DNA from: Pseudomonadota bacterium
GTDB taxonomy: Bacteria; Pseudomonadota; Gammaproteobacteria; Burkholderiales; Burkholderiaceae_E
Assembly: GCA_023389175.1 (NCBI GenBank)
Contig: JAEWEW010000117.1
Span: forward strand, 1-39,470
DNA length: 39,470 nucleotides
Direction of reading: 5' to 3'
The position numbers and the translations under genes were made by a program. Below, piece after piece: positions 27,108 to 35,316 of the stretch. The first letter of the stretch is position 1; each line of letters begins with the position of its first letter. A model generated the notes under the pieces. That model was not told the DNA's origin and did not search any database. It saw only the letters and a list, made by a program, of their open reading frames with translations.

Positions 27108-28307
27108 ATGACGGAAGTCGCCGCAAACGCCGCAGGGGAGCGCAGCCGGCCGGGCGCCGGCGCGCTGCTTTCGAGCGAGAAGGTCCGCGGCGTATTCTGG
27201 CAGGCGCTGCTGCTCGCCGTTGTCGTCGGGGTGGGCTGGTACCTGTTCAACAACACGCAGGCCAACCTCGCCCGCAGCAACATCCAGGTCGGCTTCGACT
27301 TCCTCGGCAAGGAAGCCGGCTTCGAGATCGCCGAGTCGCCGATCGCCTACGACGCAACCTACACCTACGGTCGCGCGTTCCTCGTGGGCGTGCTGAACAC
27401 GCTTCATGTGTCGCTGCTCGGCATCGTGCTCGCCACCATCCTCGGCACGCTGGTCGGCGTGGCGCGCCTGTCGGGCAACTGGCTGGTTGCCAAGCTCGCC
27501 TCGGCCTATGTGGAGGTGATGCGCAACGTGCCGCTGCTGCTGCAGCTCTTCGCCTGGTACGTCTTCCTCACCGAGCTGCTGCCGCCGGTGCGGCAGGCGA
27601 TCGACCTCGGCGGTGTCGTCTTCCTCAGCCAGCGAGGGTTGAGCTACGCCTGGCCCGTCGGGCATCCGGCCTTCACCTATGCCGGCATCGGCTTCGTGGT
27701 CGGCGTCGCCGTCTTCCTGGCCTACCGCGCGCATGCCCGCAAGCGGCAGGCCGCGACCGGCGCGCAGCCGCCGCTGCTGCTGCCGGCTATCGGCTTCATG
27801 GTGGGCATCCCGGTGCTCGCCTGGCTGGCAGGCGGCGCACCGACCGAGCTCGACGTGCCGCGGCTTTCCGGCTTCGGCATGCGCGGCGGCCGCACCGTCT
27901 CGCCGGAGTTCACCGCGCTGCTGATCGGGCTCACCACCTACACCGCCGCGTTCATCGCGGAGGTGGTGCGCGGCGGCATCCTCGCGGTGGACCGCGGCCA
28001 AACGGAAGCCGCGCAGGCGCTCGGGCTCAGCCCCGGCAAGACGCTGCGACTGGTCACGCTGCCGCAGGCGCTGCGGGTCATCGTGCCCCCGATGACCAGC
28101 CAGTACCTCAACCTCACCAAGAACTCGTCGCTCGCGGTCGCGATCGGCTATCCTGAGCTGGTGTCGGTCGCCAACACCTCGATGAACCAGACCGGGCAGG
28201 CGATCGAGGCGATCGCCATCCTGATGGCGGTGTATCTCGCCATCAGCCTGGTGATCGCCGTCGTCATGAACATCTACAACGGCCGGGTGCGGCTGGTGGA
28301 GCGTTAG
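27108..28307 (+). CDS. aapQ: General amino acid ABC transporter permease (AapQ-like)
   Basis: This 399-residue inner-membrane permease has several hydrophobic segments, including FWQALLLAVVVGVGWYLF near the N-terminus and TLHVSLLGIVLATILGTLVGVARLS. The ATPase-contacting EAA loop is EAAQALGLSPGKTLRLVTLPQALRVIVPP. TAAFIAEVVRGGILAV precedes it, the usual HisMQ-family context. Length and layout agree with AapQ, which has an insert between the helices compared with simple HisQ proteins. No ribosome-binding site is obvious outside the hairpin. It ends 2 bp before aapM. Confidence 0.93.
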   Translation: MTEVAANAAGERSRPGAGALLSSEKVRGVFWQALLLAVVVGVGWYLFNNTQANLARSNIQVGFDFLGKEAGFEIAESPIAYDATYTYGRAFLVGVLNTLHVSLLGIVLATILGTLVGVARLSGNWLVAKLASAYVEVMRNVPLLLQLFAWYVFLTELLPPVRQAIDLGGVVFLSQRGLSYAWPVGHPAFTYAGIGFVVGVAVFLAYRAHARKRQAATGAQPPLLLPAIGFMVGIPVLAWLAGGAPTELDVPRLSGFGMRGGRTVSPEFTALLIGLTTYTAAFIAEVVRGGILAVDRGQTEAAQALGLSPGKTLRLVTLPQALRVIVPPMTSQYLNLTKNSSLAVAIGYPELVSVANTSMNQTGQAIEAIAILMAVYLAISLVIAVVMNIYNGRVRLVER

Positions 28308-28309
28308 TC

Positions 28310-29362
28310 GTGGCGGCGATCGGCTGGATTCGACGCAACCTCTTCTCCACGCCGTTCAACGCGGCGCTCACGCTGCTGTGCGCGGCCTTGCTCGCGTGGG
28401 CGGTGCCGCCGATGGTGAAGTGGCTCTTCATCGACGCGGTCTGGGGTCGGCAGCCGGTGGAGGCTTGCGAGGCGGTGCGCGGGCAGGGCGCATGCTGGGC
28501 GGTGGTATGGGAGAAGTTCCGCTTCATGATGTTCGGGACGTACCCGTACGAGGAGCAGTGGCGGCCGGCCATCGTGATCGTGGTGCTGGTGTCGCTGCTC
28601 GTCGTCTCCGCGCTCAGGCGCTTCTGGAACCGTCGGCTGATCATCGTGTGGACGGTCGGCATCGCGATCTCCTACTGGCTGATGGCGGGCGGTCTCGGCC
28701 TCGTCCCGGTGCGCAGTGGCCAGTGGGGCGGCCTGCCGGTCACGCTCATCCTCGCCATCTTCGGCATCGCATTCGCCTTTCCGCTCGGCGTGCTGCTCGC
28801 GCTCGGGCGACGGTCCCACCTGCCGATCATCAAGTCACTCTCGGTGACCTACATCGAGGTGGTGCGCGGCGTGCCGCTCATCACCGTGCTCTTCATGGCG
28901 AGCGTGATGCTGGCGCTCTTCCTGCCGCTTGGCTGGCAGATCGACCAGCTGCTGCGCGCGCAGGTGGCAATCATTCTCTTCGTCGCGGCCTATCTCGCCG
29001 AGGCGGTGCGCGGCGGCATGCAGGCCGTGCCAAGGGGCCAGTACGAGGCCGCCGAGGCGTTGGGCCTGCCGTACTGGAAGACGATCGGGCTGGTGATCCT
29101 GCCACAGGCGCTGCGGATCTCGATCCCGCCCGTGGTGAACAGCTTCATCTCGCTCTTCAAGGACACCTCGCTGGTGGTCATCATCGCCATCTACGACTTC
29201 GCCTACGCGGTGAAGAAGTCGGTGGAGACCGACTTCGCGTGGAAGAAGTACTTCATCGAGGCGCTGCTCTTCTCGATCGTGGTCTACTGGATTTTCTGCT
29301 TCGCGATGTCGAAGTACAGCCAGCGGCTCGAGCGTGACCTCGCGAGAAGCCATGCCCGCTGA
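28310..29362 (+). CDS. aapM: General amino acid ABC transporter permease (AapM-like)
   Basis: This 350-residue permease pairs with AapQ to form the channel. It has an N-terminal anchor (FNAALTLLCAALLAWAVPPMV), a central LPVTLILAIFGIAFAFPLGVLLALG segment, YIEVVRGVPLITVLFMASVMLALFLP and the EAA loop EAAEALGLPYWKTIGLVILPQALRISIPP. It starts with a GTG 2 bp after the aapQ stop. It is somewhat shorter than typical AapM but contains all conserved parts. Confidence 0.93.
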   Translation: MAAIGWIRRNLFSTPFNAALTLLCAALLAWAVPPMVKWLFIDAVWGRQPVEACEAVRGQGACWAVVWEKFRFMMFGTYPYEEQWRPAIVIVVLVSLLVVSALRRFWNRRLIIVWTVGIAISYWLMAGGLGLVPVRSGQWGGLPVTLILAIFGIAFAFPLGVLLALGRRSHLPIIKSLSVTYIEVVRGVPLITVLFMASVMLALFLPLGWQIDQLLRAQVAIILFVAAYLAEAVRGGMQAVPRGQYEAAEALGLPYWKTIGLVILPQALRISIPPVVNSFISLFKDTSLVVIIAIYDFAYAVKKSVETDFAWKKYFIEALLFSIVVYWIFCFAMSKYSQRLERDLARSHAR

Positions 29363-29389
29363 TTGGAGTCACCTGGGAGGAGACCGCCG

Positions 29390-30211
29390 ATGACAGCCGC
29401 CATCCCCACCGCCGTCCCCAGCCGCAGCGCCGCAGCGCCGTCGGCGTCGGTCCCCCGCGCGGTGAGCGCGGGCGGGTTGCCGGCGATCCTGATCGAGAAG
29501 CTGAACAAGTGGTACGGCGACTTCCACGTCCTCACCGACATCGACCTTCGGGTGGACAAGGGCGAGCGCATCGTGATCTGCGGCCCGTCGGGCTCCGGCA
29601 AGTCGACGCTGATCCGCTGCATCAACCGGCTGGAGGAGCATCAGGCCGGCAGGATCACGGTCAACGGCGTGGAGCTCACCGGCAATCTCAAGCATATCGA
29701 CCAGATCCGCAGCGACGTCGGCATGGTGTTCCAGCACTTCAACCTGTTCCCGCATCTCACCGTGCTCGAGAACTGCACGCTCGCGCCGATCTGGGTGCGC
29801 AAGCGCCCGCGCGCTGAGGCGGAGGCGACGGCCATGGAGTACCTGGAGCGCGTGCGCATCGTCGAGCAGGCGCGCAAGTATCCCGGCCAGCTCTCCGGCG
29901 GCCAGCAGCAGCGGGTGGCGATCGCGCGCGCGCTCTGCATGAACCCGTCGATCATGCTGTTCGACGAGCCGACCTCCGCGCTCGATCCGGAGATGGTGAA
30001 GGAAGTGCTCGACACCATGGTGACGCTCGCCCGCGACGGCATGACCATGCTGGTGGTCACCCACGAGATGGGATTCGCGAGGGCGGTCGCCGACCGGGTG
30101 ATCTTCATGGACAAGGGGGAGATCGTCGAGACCAACACGCCGCAGGCCTTCTTCGACAATCCGCAGAACGAGCGCAGCCGGCAGTTCCTGAGCCAGATCC
30201 TGGACCGGTGA
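29390..30211 (+). CDS. aapP: General amino acid ABC transporter ATPase (AapP-like)
   Basis: This 273-residue ATPase drives the AapJQM transporter. Walker A is GPSGSGKST, the signature LSGGQQQRVAIARAL, Walker B IMLFDEPTSALDPE, and the switch His is in VVTHEMGFARAVADR. LEEHQAGRITVNGVELT is typical of amino-acid ATPases. The ATG at 29390 has GGAGGAG 7 nt upstream; an in-frame TTG at 29363 is ignored. About 30 residues before the fold are Ala/Pro/Ser-rich and longer than usual. Confidence 0.94.
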   Translation: MTAAIPTAVPSRSAAAPSASVPRAVSAGGLPAILIEKLNKWYGDFHVLTDIDLRVDKGERIVICGPSGSGKSTLIRCINRLEEHQAGRITVNGVELTGNLKHIDQIRSDVGMVFQHFNLFPHLTVLENCTLAPIWVRKRPRAEAEATAMEYLERVRIVEQARKYPGQLSGGQQQRVAIARALCMNPSIMLFDEPTSALDPEMVKEVLDTMVTLARDGMTMLVVTHEMGFARAVADRVIFMDKGEIVETNTPQAFFDNPQNERSRQFLSQILDR

Positions 30212-30222
30212 GAGCCTGAGCC

Positions 30223-31155
30223 GTGGCGTCCCCGCACGAGCCAACCGGCGCCCGGGTCGTCTGCGTCGGGCATGCAGCATTCGATTCCGTCTACCGTATC
30301 GATGCCTTTCCGGCGCGCCCGACCAAGGTCCGCGCCTGTCGGCACGACTACACGGTCGGCGGCATGGCGGCCAACGCCGCCTGCGCGATCGCCGCACTGG
30401 GTGGCCGCGCCACCTTCTGGGGCCCGGTCGGCGACGACGAGGTAGGCGCGCGCATCCTCGAGGAGCTCGCCCGCGCGGGCGTCGCGACCGAGCCGGGGCT
30501 GCTGGTGCGCGGTGTGCGGTCGTCGCACTCGGCGATCATCGTCGAGGGCAGCGGCGAGCGGCTGATCGTGAGCGCGCAGGGCGACGCGCTGCAGGCGCCG
30601 CGCAGCCTGGTCGATGCGCTGCCGCTCGACGCGGAGGCGGTGATGGTGGACGTGCGCTGGCCGGAAGGCGCGCAGTCGGTCGCCGCGCGGGCACGTGCCG
30701 AACGCATCCCGGTGGTGCTCGACGGCGAGATGGGCAACGTCGAGTTGCTGCGGGCGATGGTGCCGCTCGCGGACCACGTCATCTTCTCGGAGCCCGGGTG
30801 GGCGGAGTGGCTGGGTCATCCGGGGGAACCCTCGGATGCCGCGCGCGAGCTGCAGCGCCTGGTCGCGGCCGGAGCGGCGCTCGCGGCCGTCACGCTGGGG
30901 GAGCGCGGCCTGCTCTATGCCACGCGCCGATCGGGCGGCGTTCGCCATCTGCCGGCGTTCGAGGTGGCGGCGGTGGAGACGCTCGGCGCCGGCGACGCGT
31001 TCCACGGGGCGTACGCGCTCGCGGTCGCCGAAGGGATGCGCATCGAGGAAGCGCTGCGATTCGCCTCCGCGACCGCCGCCCTGCGTTGCAGCCGACCAGG
31101 CGGCCGGGCAGCGCTGCCGACGCGCGCGGAGGTCGCGTCGCTGCTGGATCGGTGA
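30223..31155 (+). CDS. PfkB-family carbohydrate kinase, YihV-like
   Basis: This is a 310-residue ribokinase-fold sugar kinase. The N-terminal signature is VGGMAANAACAIAALGG (46-61). The C-terminal signature ETLGAGDAFHGAYALA has the catalytic base Asp258 in GAGD. The spans VMVDVRWPEGAQSVAARA, VVLDGEMGNVELLRAMVPLADHVIFSEPG and ALRFASATAALRCSRPGGRAALP are close in layout to E. coli YihV (6-deoxy-6-sulfofructose kinase). The true substrate is unknown. It starts with a GTG 11 bp after aapP, so it is probably co-transcribed with the amino acid transporter. No sulfoquinovose-pathway partners (isomerase, aldolase) are seen. Confidence 0.82.
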   Translation: MASPHEPTGARVVCVGHAAFDSVYRIDAFPARPTKVRACRHDYTVGGMAANAACAIAALGGRATFWGPVGDDEVGARILEELARAGVATEPGLLVRGVRSSHSAIIVEGSGERLIVSAQGDALQAPRSLVDALPLDAEAVMVDVRWPEGAQSVAARARAERIPVVLDGEMGNVELLRAMVPLADHVIFSEPGWAEWLGHPGEPSDAARELQRLVAAGAALAAVTLGERGLLYATRRSGGVRHLPAFEVAAVETLGAGDAFHGAYALAVAEGMRIEEALRFASATAALRCSRPGGRAALPTRAEVASLLDR

Positions 31156-31205
31156 GGCGTGCGGCCGCGAGACGCGGCACTGCGCGCGACGCCGCTACAC
31201 GGCCC

Positions 31206-31652
31206 CTACCGCACCACCAGCACGTGGATCGGGCTGTGCGCCAGCATCTTCTGGGTTTCGCTGCCGAGCAGCACGGCGCTCCAGCCGCTGCGCCCATGCG
31301 AAGCCATCACGATCAGGTCGCAATGGTTTCGCTGGGCGATCTCCAGAACGCCTTCGTAGGGATGGTCCGCCACCGCGAAATCGGTGTTGCAGGGGACGTT
31401 CTCCTTCTCGGCATGGCTCGCGGCCCGTTTCAGGATCTCCTCCGCGGCCTCACGCACCCGCGCCTCGTGCTCCTCGGAGGACAGGAACGTGCTGGGCACG
31501 AAATCCCCGGCGTAGAGCGGAGGAGCGTACGGTGCGCCGACATGGGCGACCGTGAGCTTCGCGCCCAGCGCCGAGGCGAGCTTGGTGCCGGTCTCCACCG
31601 CTTTCTCCGCCAGTTCCGAGCCGTCCGTGGCGATCAGGACATGCTTGTACAT
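31206..31652 (-). CDS. Universal stress protein, UspA family
   Basis: This 148-residue cytoplasmic stress protein has the UspA fold. It begins MYKHVLIATDGSELAEKAVE with the nucleotide-contacting Asp, and the C-terminal nucleotide-binding loop reads SHGRSGWSAVLLGSETQKML followed by PIHVLVV. An ATP-binding single-domain Usp is inferred. The gene is convergent with the PfkB kinase, 50 bp away. An inverted repeat lies 33 bp upstream of its start. Confidence 0.93.
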   Translation of the reverse strand: MYKHVLIATDGSELAEKAVETGTKLASALGAKLTVAHVGAPYAPPLYAGDFVPSTFLSSEEHEARVREAAEEILKRAASHAEKENVPCNTDFAVADHPYEGVLEIAQRNHCDLIVMASHGRSGWSAVLLGSETQKMLAHSPIHVLVVR

Positions 31653-31684
31653 GGTCTACCTCCCCGTCGAAGCCTGGGCAGAGG

Positions 31685-31713
31685 CTACTGCAAAGCCTCC
31701 GGGGCTGCAGTAG
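31685..31713. promoter_or_regulatory. Inverted repeat upstream of the universal stress gene
   Basis: CTACTGCA (31685-31692) and TGCAGTAG (31706-31713) are a perfect 8-bp inverted repeat. A smaller AGCC/GGCT pair sits inside it and shares one base with it. It lies between the stop of the EAL-domain gene (31854) and the Usp start (31652). It could be an operator for the Usp gene or a hairpin terminating the upstream transcript; no T-run follows on the minus strand, which favours the operator reading. Confidence 0.45.
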
Positions 31714-31853
31714 TGGCTTTCCCGCGTGCCCGTAATCACTTCAACGCGCGGCGGTCGTCGCAGGCCGACCAGCCCGACCCCCTCCCGTCGGGCCGGATTG
31801 GCGGCGAGCCCGGCAGCCGTCGCATGGACCGCCCGTGGCCAGGCGGCTCCGGT

Positions 31854-33653
31854 TCATTGGCCGGATCGGGCTCCCATCGATTCCAGCATCGCGGTGAGCG
31901 CCTCGGCGGCGACCGGCTTGCTGAAGAGATACCCCTGAAACCGGCAGCCCGGGAAGCGCCGCAGGAAGGTGAGCTCGGCGGTGGACTCCACGCCCTCGGC
32001 CACTGCCTGCAGTCCCAGCGCCCCGGCGAGCTGGATGACCGCCGCGGCGATGGCGGCGTTCTGGCGGGCGGCCGGCAGGCCGTGGACGAAGGAACGATCG
32101 ATCTTGATCTCGTCGATCGGCAGTTGCCGCAGGTAGGTGAGCGGCGAATAGCCCGTGCCGAAGTCGTCGAGCGAAAGCGCGACGCCGAGCGCCTTGACCG
32201 ATTCCAGCGTCCGACGGCCCTGGTCGCCCGCAGTCATCAGCATGCTCTCGGTCAGCTCCAGGGTGAGGCGGCGCGGGTCGAAGCCGCTGTCGGACAGCGA
32301 CCTCGCGACCGTCGCGGCGAAATCGCCGCGCAGCAACTGTGCCGCCGAGAGGTTCACCGCGACGTCCAGGATCGGTAGCCCGGCCTTCATCCAGGCGGCG
32401 CCCTGGCGACAGGCCTCGCGGATCGCCCACTCGCCGATGGCGTCGATGAGGCCCGCTTCCTCGGCAAGCGGAATGAAGCGCTGCGGCGACAACAGCCCCA
32501 GGTCCGGATGCTGCCAACGGATCAGCGATTCGACGCCCACCATGCGCAACGTCGCGCAGTCCACCTTCGGCTGGTAGTGCAGGCACAGCTCGTCGCGGCG
32601 GATCGCGTAGTGCAACTGGTTCTCCATCGCGAGGCGCTCGTTGGCGCGGCTCAGCATCCCGGGCCCGAACCGGGCGACCGACCTGCCGCCGCGCCGCTTC
32701 GCCTGCTCGAGCGCGATCTCGGCGTGCTGCATCAGCACTTCCGCGCGCTCGCCGTGCGCGGGATACCAGGCGATGCCAAGGCTCGTGCTGAGATGGAACT
32801 CGCGCCGGTCGAGGTGGAACGGCCGGTCCATCGCCGCCAGCAACGCGGCCACCGCGGCGTCGTGGCGCGGCGCGCCAGGCGAACCCGGCAACAGGGCGAG
32901 AAAGCGGTCCCGATCGGTTCGCGCCAGCCAGGGCGTGGTGCCGCTGCCCTCGGCACGGCGATCCGCCCCGACGCTGCTCGCCATCACTTCCGCAAGGCGC
33001 TGGGCCACGGCGACCAGCAGTGCGTCACCGGCGGCATGGCCAAGCCCGTCGTTGATCTGGCGGAAGCGGTCGATGTCGAGGACGACGACCGAGCGACTGT
33101 CGTCCGCGCCACCGTCCGCGGCGGCGCGGACGAGCACCGACTGCACGCGGCGCAGGAACTCGGCCCGGTTGGGCAGGCCGGTCAGCGGGTCGCGGCGCAG
33201 CAGCCGATCCTGGTAGGCCTTGAAGCCGAGCGCGTTGCGCAGGCGCCAGTGCAGGTCGGTGGCATCCGGCGACCGGTCGACGAAGTCGCTCGCGCCGAGG
33301 GCGAAGGCGCGGCGCCTCGCTTCGGCGTCGCCGTGTGCCACCAGCACGATCACCGGCAGGTCGCGCCATCGTTCGCTGCCGCGCAGGTCGGCCAGCACTG
33401 CCAGGCCGACGTGAGCCGGCCCGCGGCTGCCGAGCAGCAGCACGTCCGGCTCGATCGCGTCGAGATGGGTCGATGCCTGCTCCACTGCCGTGTCGACCGC
33501 CAGGCGCCGTGGACGCAGGGCCTCCAGCAGGGGCCGGACGACCGCCACCAGGCCCGGGTCGTCGTCGAGCAACAGGATGGCGGACTGGGCCACCCGGCCG
33601 ACGTCCTCGCTTCGATTCGCGCGCGAGGAGATTGCCGACGGGAGTTCGCTCAT
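31854..33653 (-). CDS. REC-GGDEF-EAL protein with degenerate REC and GGDEF sites, intact EAL
   Basis: A 599-residue cyclic-di-GMP protein. The receiver-like domain (about 24-135) starts AILLLDDDPGLVAVV, but the phospho-acceptor Asp is replaced by Gly75 (VLLLGSRGP) and the conserved Lys is missing (DFVDRSPD). The GGDEF domain (about 150-330) keeps DPLTGLPNRAEF and VLDIDRFRQIND, but the active loop reads RTDRDRF (245-251). The EAL domain (about 342-595) has ESL (375-377), Asn434, Glu466, Asp496-Asp497, Lys517, Glu553 and Gln573, the normal metal and substrate set. It should therefore degrade, not make, c-di-GMP. It follows the NnrU-type gene by 31 bp. Confidence 0.92.
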   Translation of the reverse strand: MSELPSAISSRANRSEDVGRVAQSAILLLDDDPGLVAVVRPLLEALRPRRLAVDTAVEQASTHLDAIEPDVLLLGSRGPAHVGLAVLADLRGSERWRDLPVIVLVAHGDAEARRRAFALGASDFVDRSPDATDLHWRLRNALGFKAYQDRLLRRDPLTGLPNRAEFLRRVQSVLVRAAADGGADDSRSVVVLDIDRFRQINDGLGHAAGDALLVAVAQRLAEVMASSVGADRRAEGSGTTPWLARTDRDRFLALLPGSPGAPRHDAAVAALLAAMDRPFHLDRREFHLSTSLGIAWYPAHGERAEVLMQHAEIALEQAKRRGGRSVARFGPGMLSRANERLAMENQLHYAIRRDELCLHYQPKVDCATLRMVGVESLIRWQHPDLGLLSPQRFIPLAEEAGLIDAIGEWAIREACRQGAAWMKAGLPILDVAVNLSAAQLLRGDFAATVARSLSDSGFDPRRLTLELTESMLMTAGDQGRRTLESVKALGVALSLDDFGTGYSPLTYLRQLPIDEIKIDRSFVHGLPAARQNAAIAAAVIQLAGALGLQAVAEGVESTAELTFLRRFPGCRFQGYLFSKPVAAEALTAMLESMGARSGQ

Positions 33654-33684
33654 ACCGGAGCTCGCGTCCCCGCGCCGCCGGTCG

Positions 33685-34260
33685 CTAGAACGGTCTCACG
33701 CCGATCAACGGCCCGTGGAGTAGAAACGCGAACACGCCCCAGAGCACCGTGCCCACGACGATCGCGCCGATCGTGCCCCGCACGGTGCCGGCCGGATAGC
33801 TGCGCGCGGTCACCCGGTCGCGCCCGCGCCAGACCAGGAAGCCGGCGATCGACCAGGCGAGAAAGCCGCCGAAGAGCAGCAGGTCCGCCAGCATGCCGTT
33901 GGCGAGGAGGTGTCCGATGGCCCAGAGCGCGGTGCCTGCGTACATCGGATGATGCAGCGACGCGCGGAAGTGGTTCGCCGGCGCGTGCGCCGCGGAGATC
34001 AGGATGAACCCGACGAGGACCAGCAGCGACGCCGCGTGCCGCGTCCAGATCGGCGAGGCCCACAGCAGCACCGGATCCTGGCGGGCCAGCGAGTAGCCCC
34101 ATGCCGTCAGGATCAGGCCGACCAGGGAGATCACGCTGAAGAGCCGCTTCCATCGTCCCTCCCCGCCGGTCGCGACGCGCCGGTTGCGCCAGTCCTCCGC
34201 GACCAGCCGCACCGAGTGGGATCCGAGGAAGAGGACGAGGCCGAGGACGAGGATGGGCAT
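33685..34260 (-). CDS. NnrU-family integral membrane protein
   Basis: This 191-residue protein has about five hydrophobic segments: MPILVLGLVLFLGSHSVRLV, LFSVISLVGLILTAWGYSLA, HAASLLVLVGFILISAAHAP, YAGTALWAIGHLLANGMLADLLLFGGFLAW, and VRGTIGAIVVGTVLWGVFAFLL. LGSHSVRLVAEDWR and FRASLHHPMYAGTALWAIGHLL are typical of the NnrU family, known from nitrite/nitric-oxide clusters but of uncertain biochemical role; an isoprenylcysteine methyltransferase-like fold is possible. No denitrification genes lie nearby. It lies 48 bp after the thioredoxin-like gene. Confidence 0.88.
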   Translation of the reverse strand: MPILVLGLVLFLGSHSVRLVAEDWRNRRVATGGEGRWKRLFSVISLVGLILTAWGYSLARQDPVLLWASPIWTRHAASLLVLVGFILISAAHAPANHFRASLHHPMYAGTALWAIGHLLANGMLADLLLFGGFLAWSIAGFLVWRGRDRVTARSYPAGTVRGTIGAIVVGTVLWGVFAFLLHGPLIGVRPF

Positions 34261-34308
34261 GATTGACTTCCTGCGCCGACCCTCGAGACCTCAGGGCCCG
34301 CGGATGGT

Positions 34309-35151
34309 TCAGTAGAGGCTTGCGCTCAGCCGACGTCGATAGGTGGAGACCAGCGCGGCATCCGGACAGAACTCGAAGATCGCCAGCATCGTGCGGCGTG
34401 CGATGTCGTCGCCGAAGGCACGATCACGCTCCACGATCACCAGCAGCTCGTCCATCGCCTCGGCCCACCGGCTCTGCGCCATGAGCCACTGCGCGAGCGT
34501 GAGGCGGCGGGCATCGTCCTCGGGAGCTTCGGCGACCGCCGCCCGGGCTTCCGCCTCGCCGTCCACCGACGCCGCAGCCTCGGTGGCGCCCAGCAGCACC
34601 TCGAGCGCGGCGATGCGACGATCCGCGAGCGCTTCTCCGGCGAGCGGCTCGAAGGCGGTACGGGCCTGCTCGAACCGGTGCAGCCGGGTGAGCGCAAGCA
34701 CGTAGTCCGCGCGCGCCTGCTGGTTGGCGGGATTGATGGCGAGTGCGGCGCCGAGCGCCTCGGCGGCCGTGGCGTAGCGCTTCTCCTGCATCGCCTCGCG
34801 TGCCCGGGCGAGCTCCGCGTCGCCCGGCTTGTCGAGGTGACGGGCCAGGAAGGCCCGGATCTGGCTCTCCGGCTGGGCGCCGACGAAGCGGTCCACCGGC
34901 TTGCCATCCTTGAACAGGATGACGTTCGGAATGCCGCGCACGCCCAGGGCCGCGGCGATCTCCGGATTCTCGTCCGAGTTCACCTTGACCAGGATCACGC
35001 TCCCGGCCAGCTCGTGCTCCAGGCGCTCGAGCACCGGCGTGAGCGCGCGGCAGGGGCCGCACCAGGGGGCCCAGAAATCCACCAGCACCGGCACCCGCTG
35101 CGATGCCGCCAGCACCTCGGTTTCGAAGTTCTGTTGGGTTACCTCGATCAT
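34309..35151 (-). CDS. cnoX: Thioredoxin-TPR co-chaperone, CnoX (YbbN)-like
   Basis: This 280-residue protein has an N-terminal thioredoxin domain (WAPWCGPC with CGPC at 31-34, and a cis-proline GIPNVILF) followed by an all-helical TPR-like domain (about 108-280). E. coli CnoX is a redox-linked holdase that passes clients to GroEL. The E. coli protein has SxxC, whereas this one keeps both cysteines, so it may also be an active thiol-disulfide enzyme. ATG 35151 has GGAG 6 nt upstream; a GTG 12 bp earlier is in frame. It precedes the nnrU-family gene. Confidence 0.9.
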   Translation of the reverse strand: MIEVTQQNFETEVLAASQRVPVLVDFWAPWCGPCRALTPVLERLEHELAGSVILVKVNSDENPEIAAALGVRGIPNVILFKDGKPVDRFVGAQPESQIRAFLARHLDKPGDAELARAREAMQEKRYATAAEALGAALAINPANQQARADYVLALTRLHRFEQARTAFEPLAGEALADRRIAALEVLLGATEAAASVDGEAEARAAVAEAPEDDARRLTLAQWLMAQSRWAEAMDELLVIVERDRAFGDDIARRTMLAIFEFCPDAALVSTYRRRLSASLY

Positions 35152-35316
35152 CGTCGACTCCACTCGAGGGAACCGCCGCGGCGGCTGTCGCGACCGGCTC
35201 CCGACAGTGGAAAGCTTGGGGTGCCCGCAAGCCGATTCAACCCGACGCTCCCGTCGCGACGATGCTCACGGACGCGCCGCGGCTCGTGGTTCCGGTCGGC
35301 CAGGAGCGCTCGGCAC

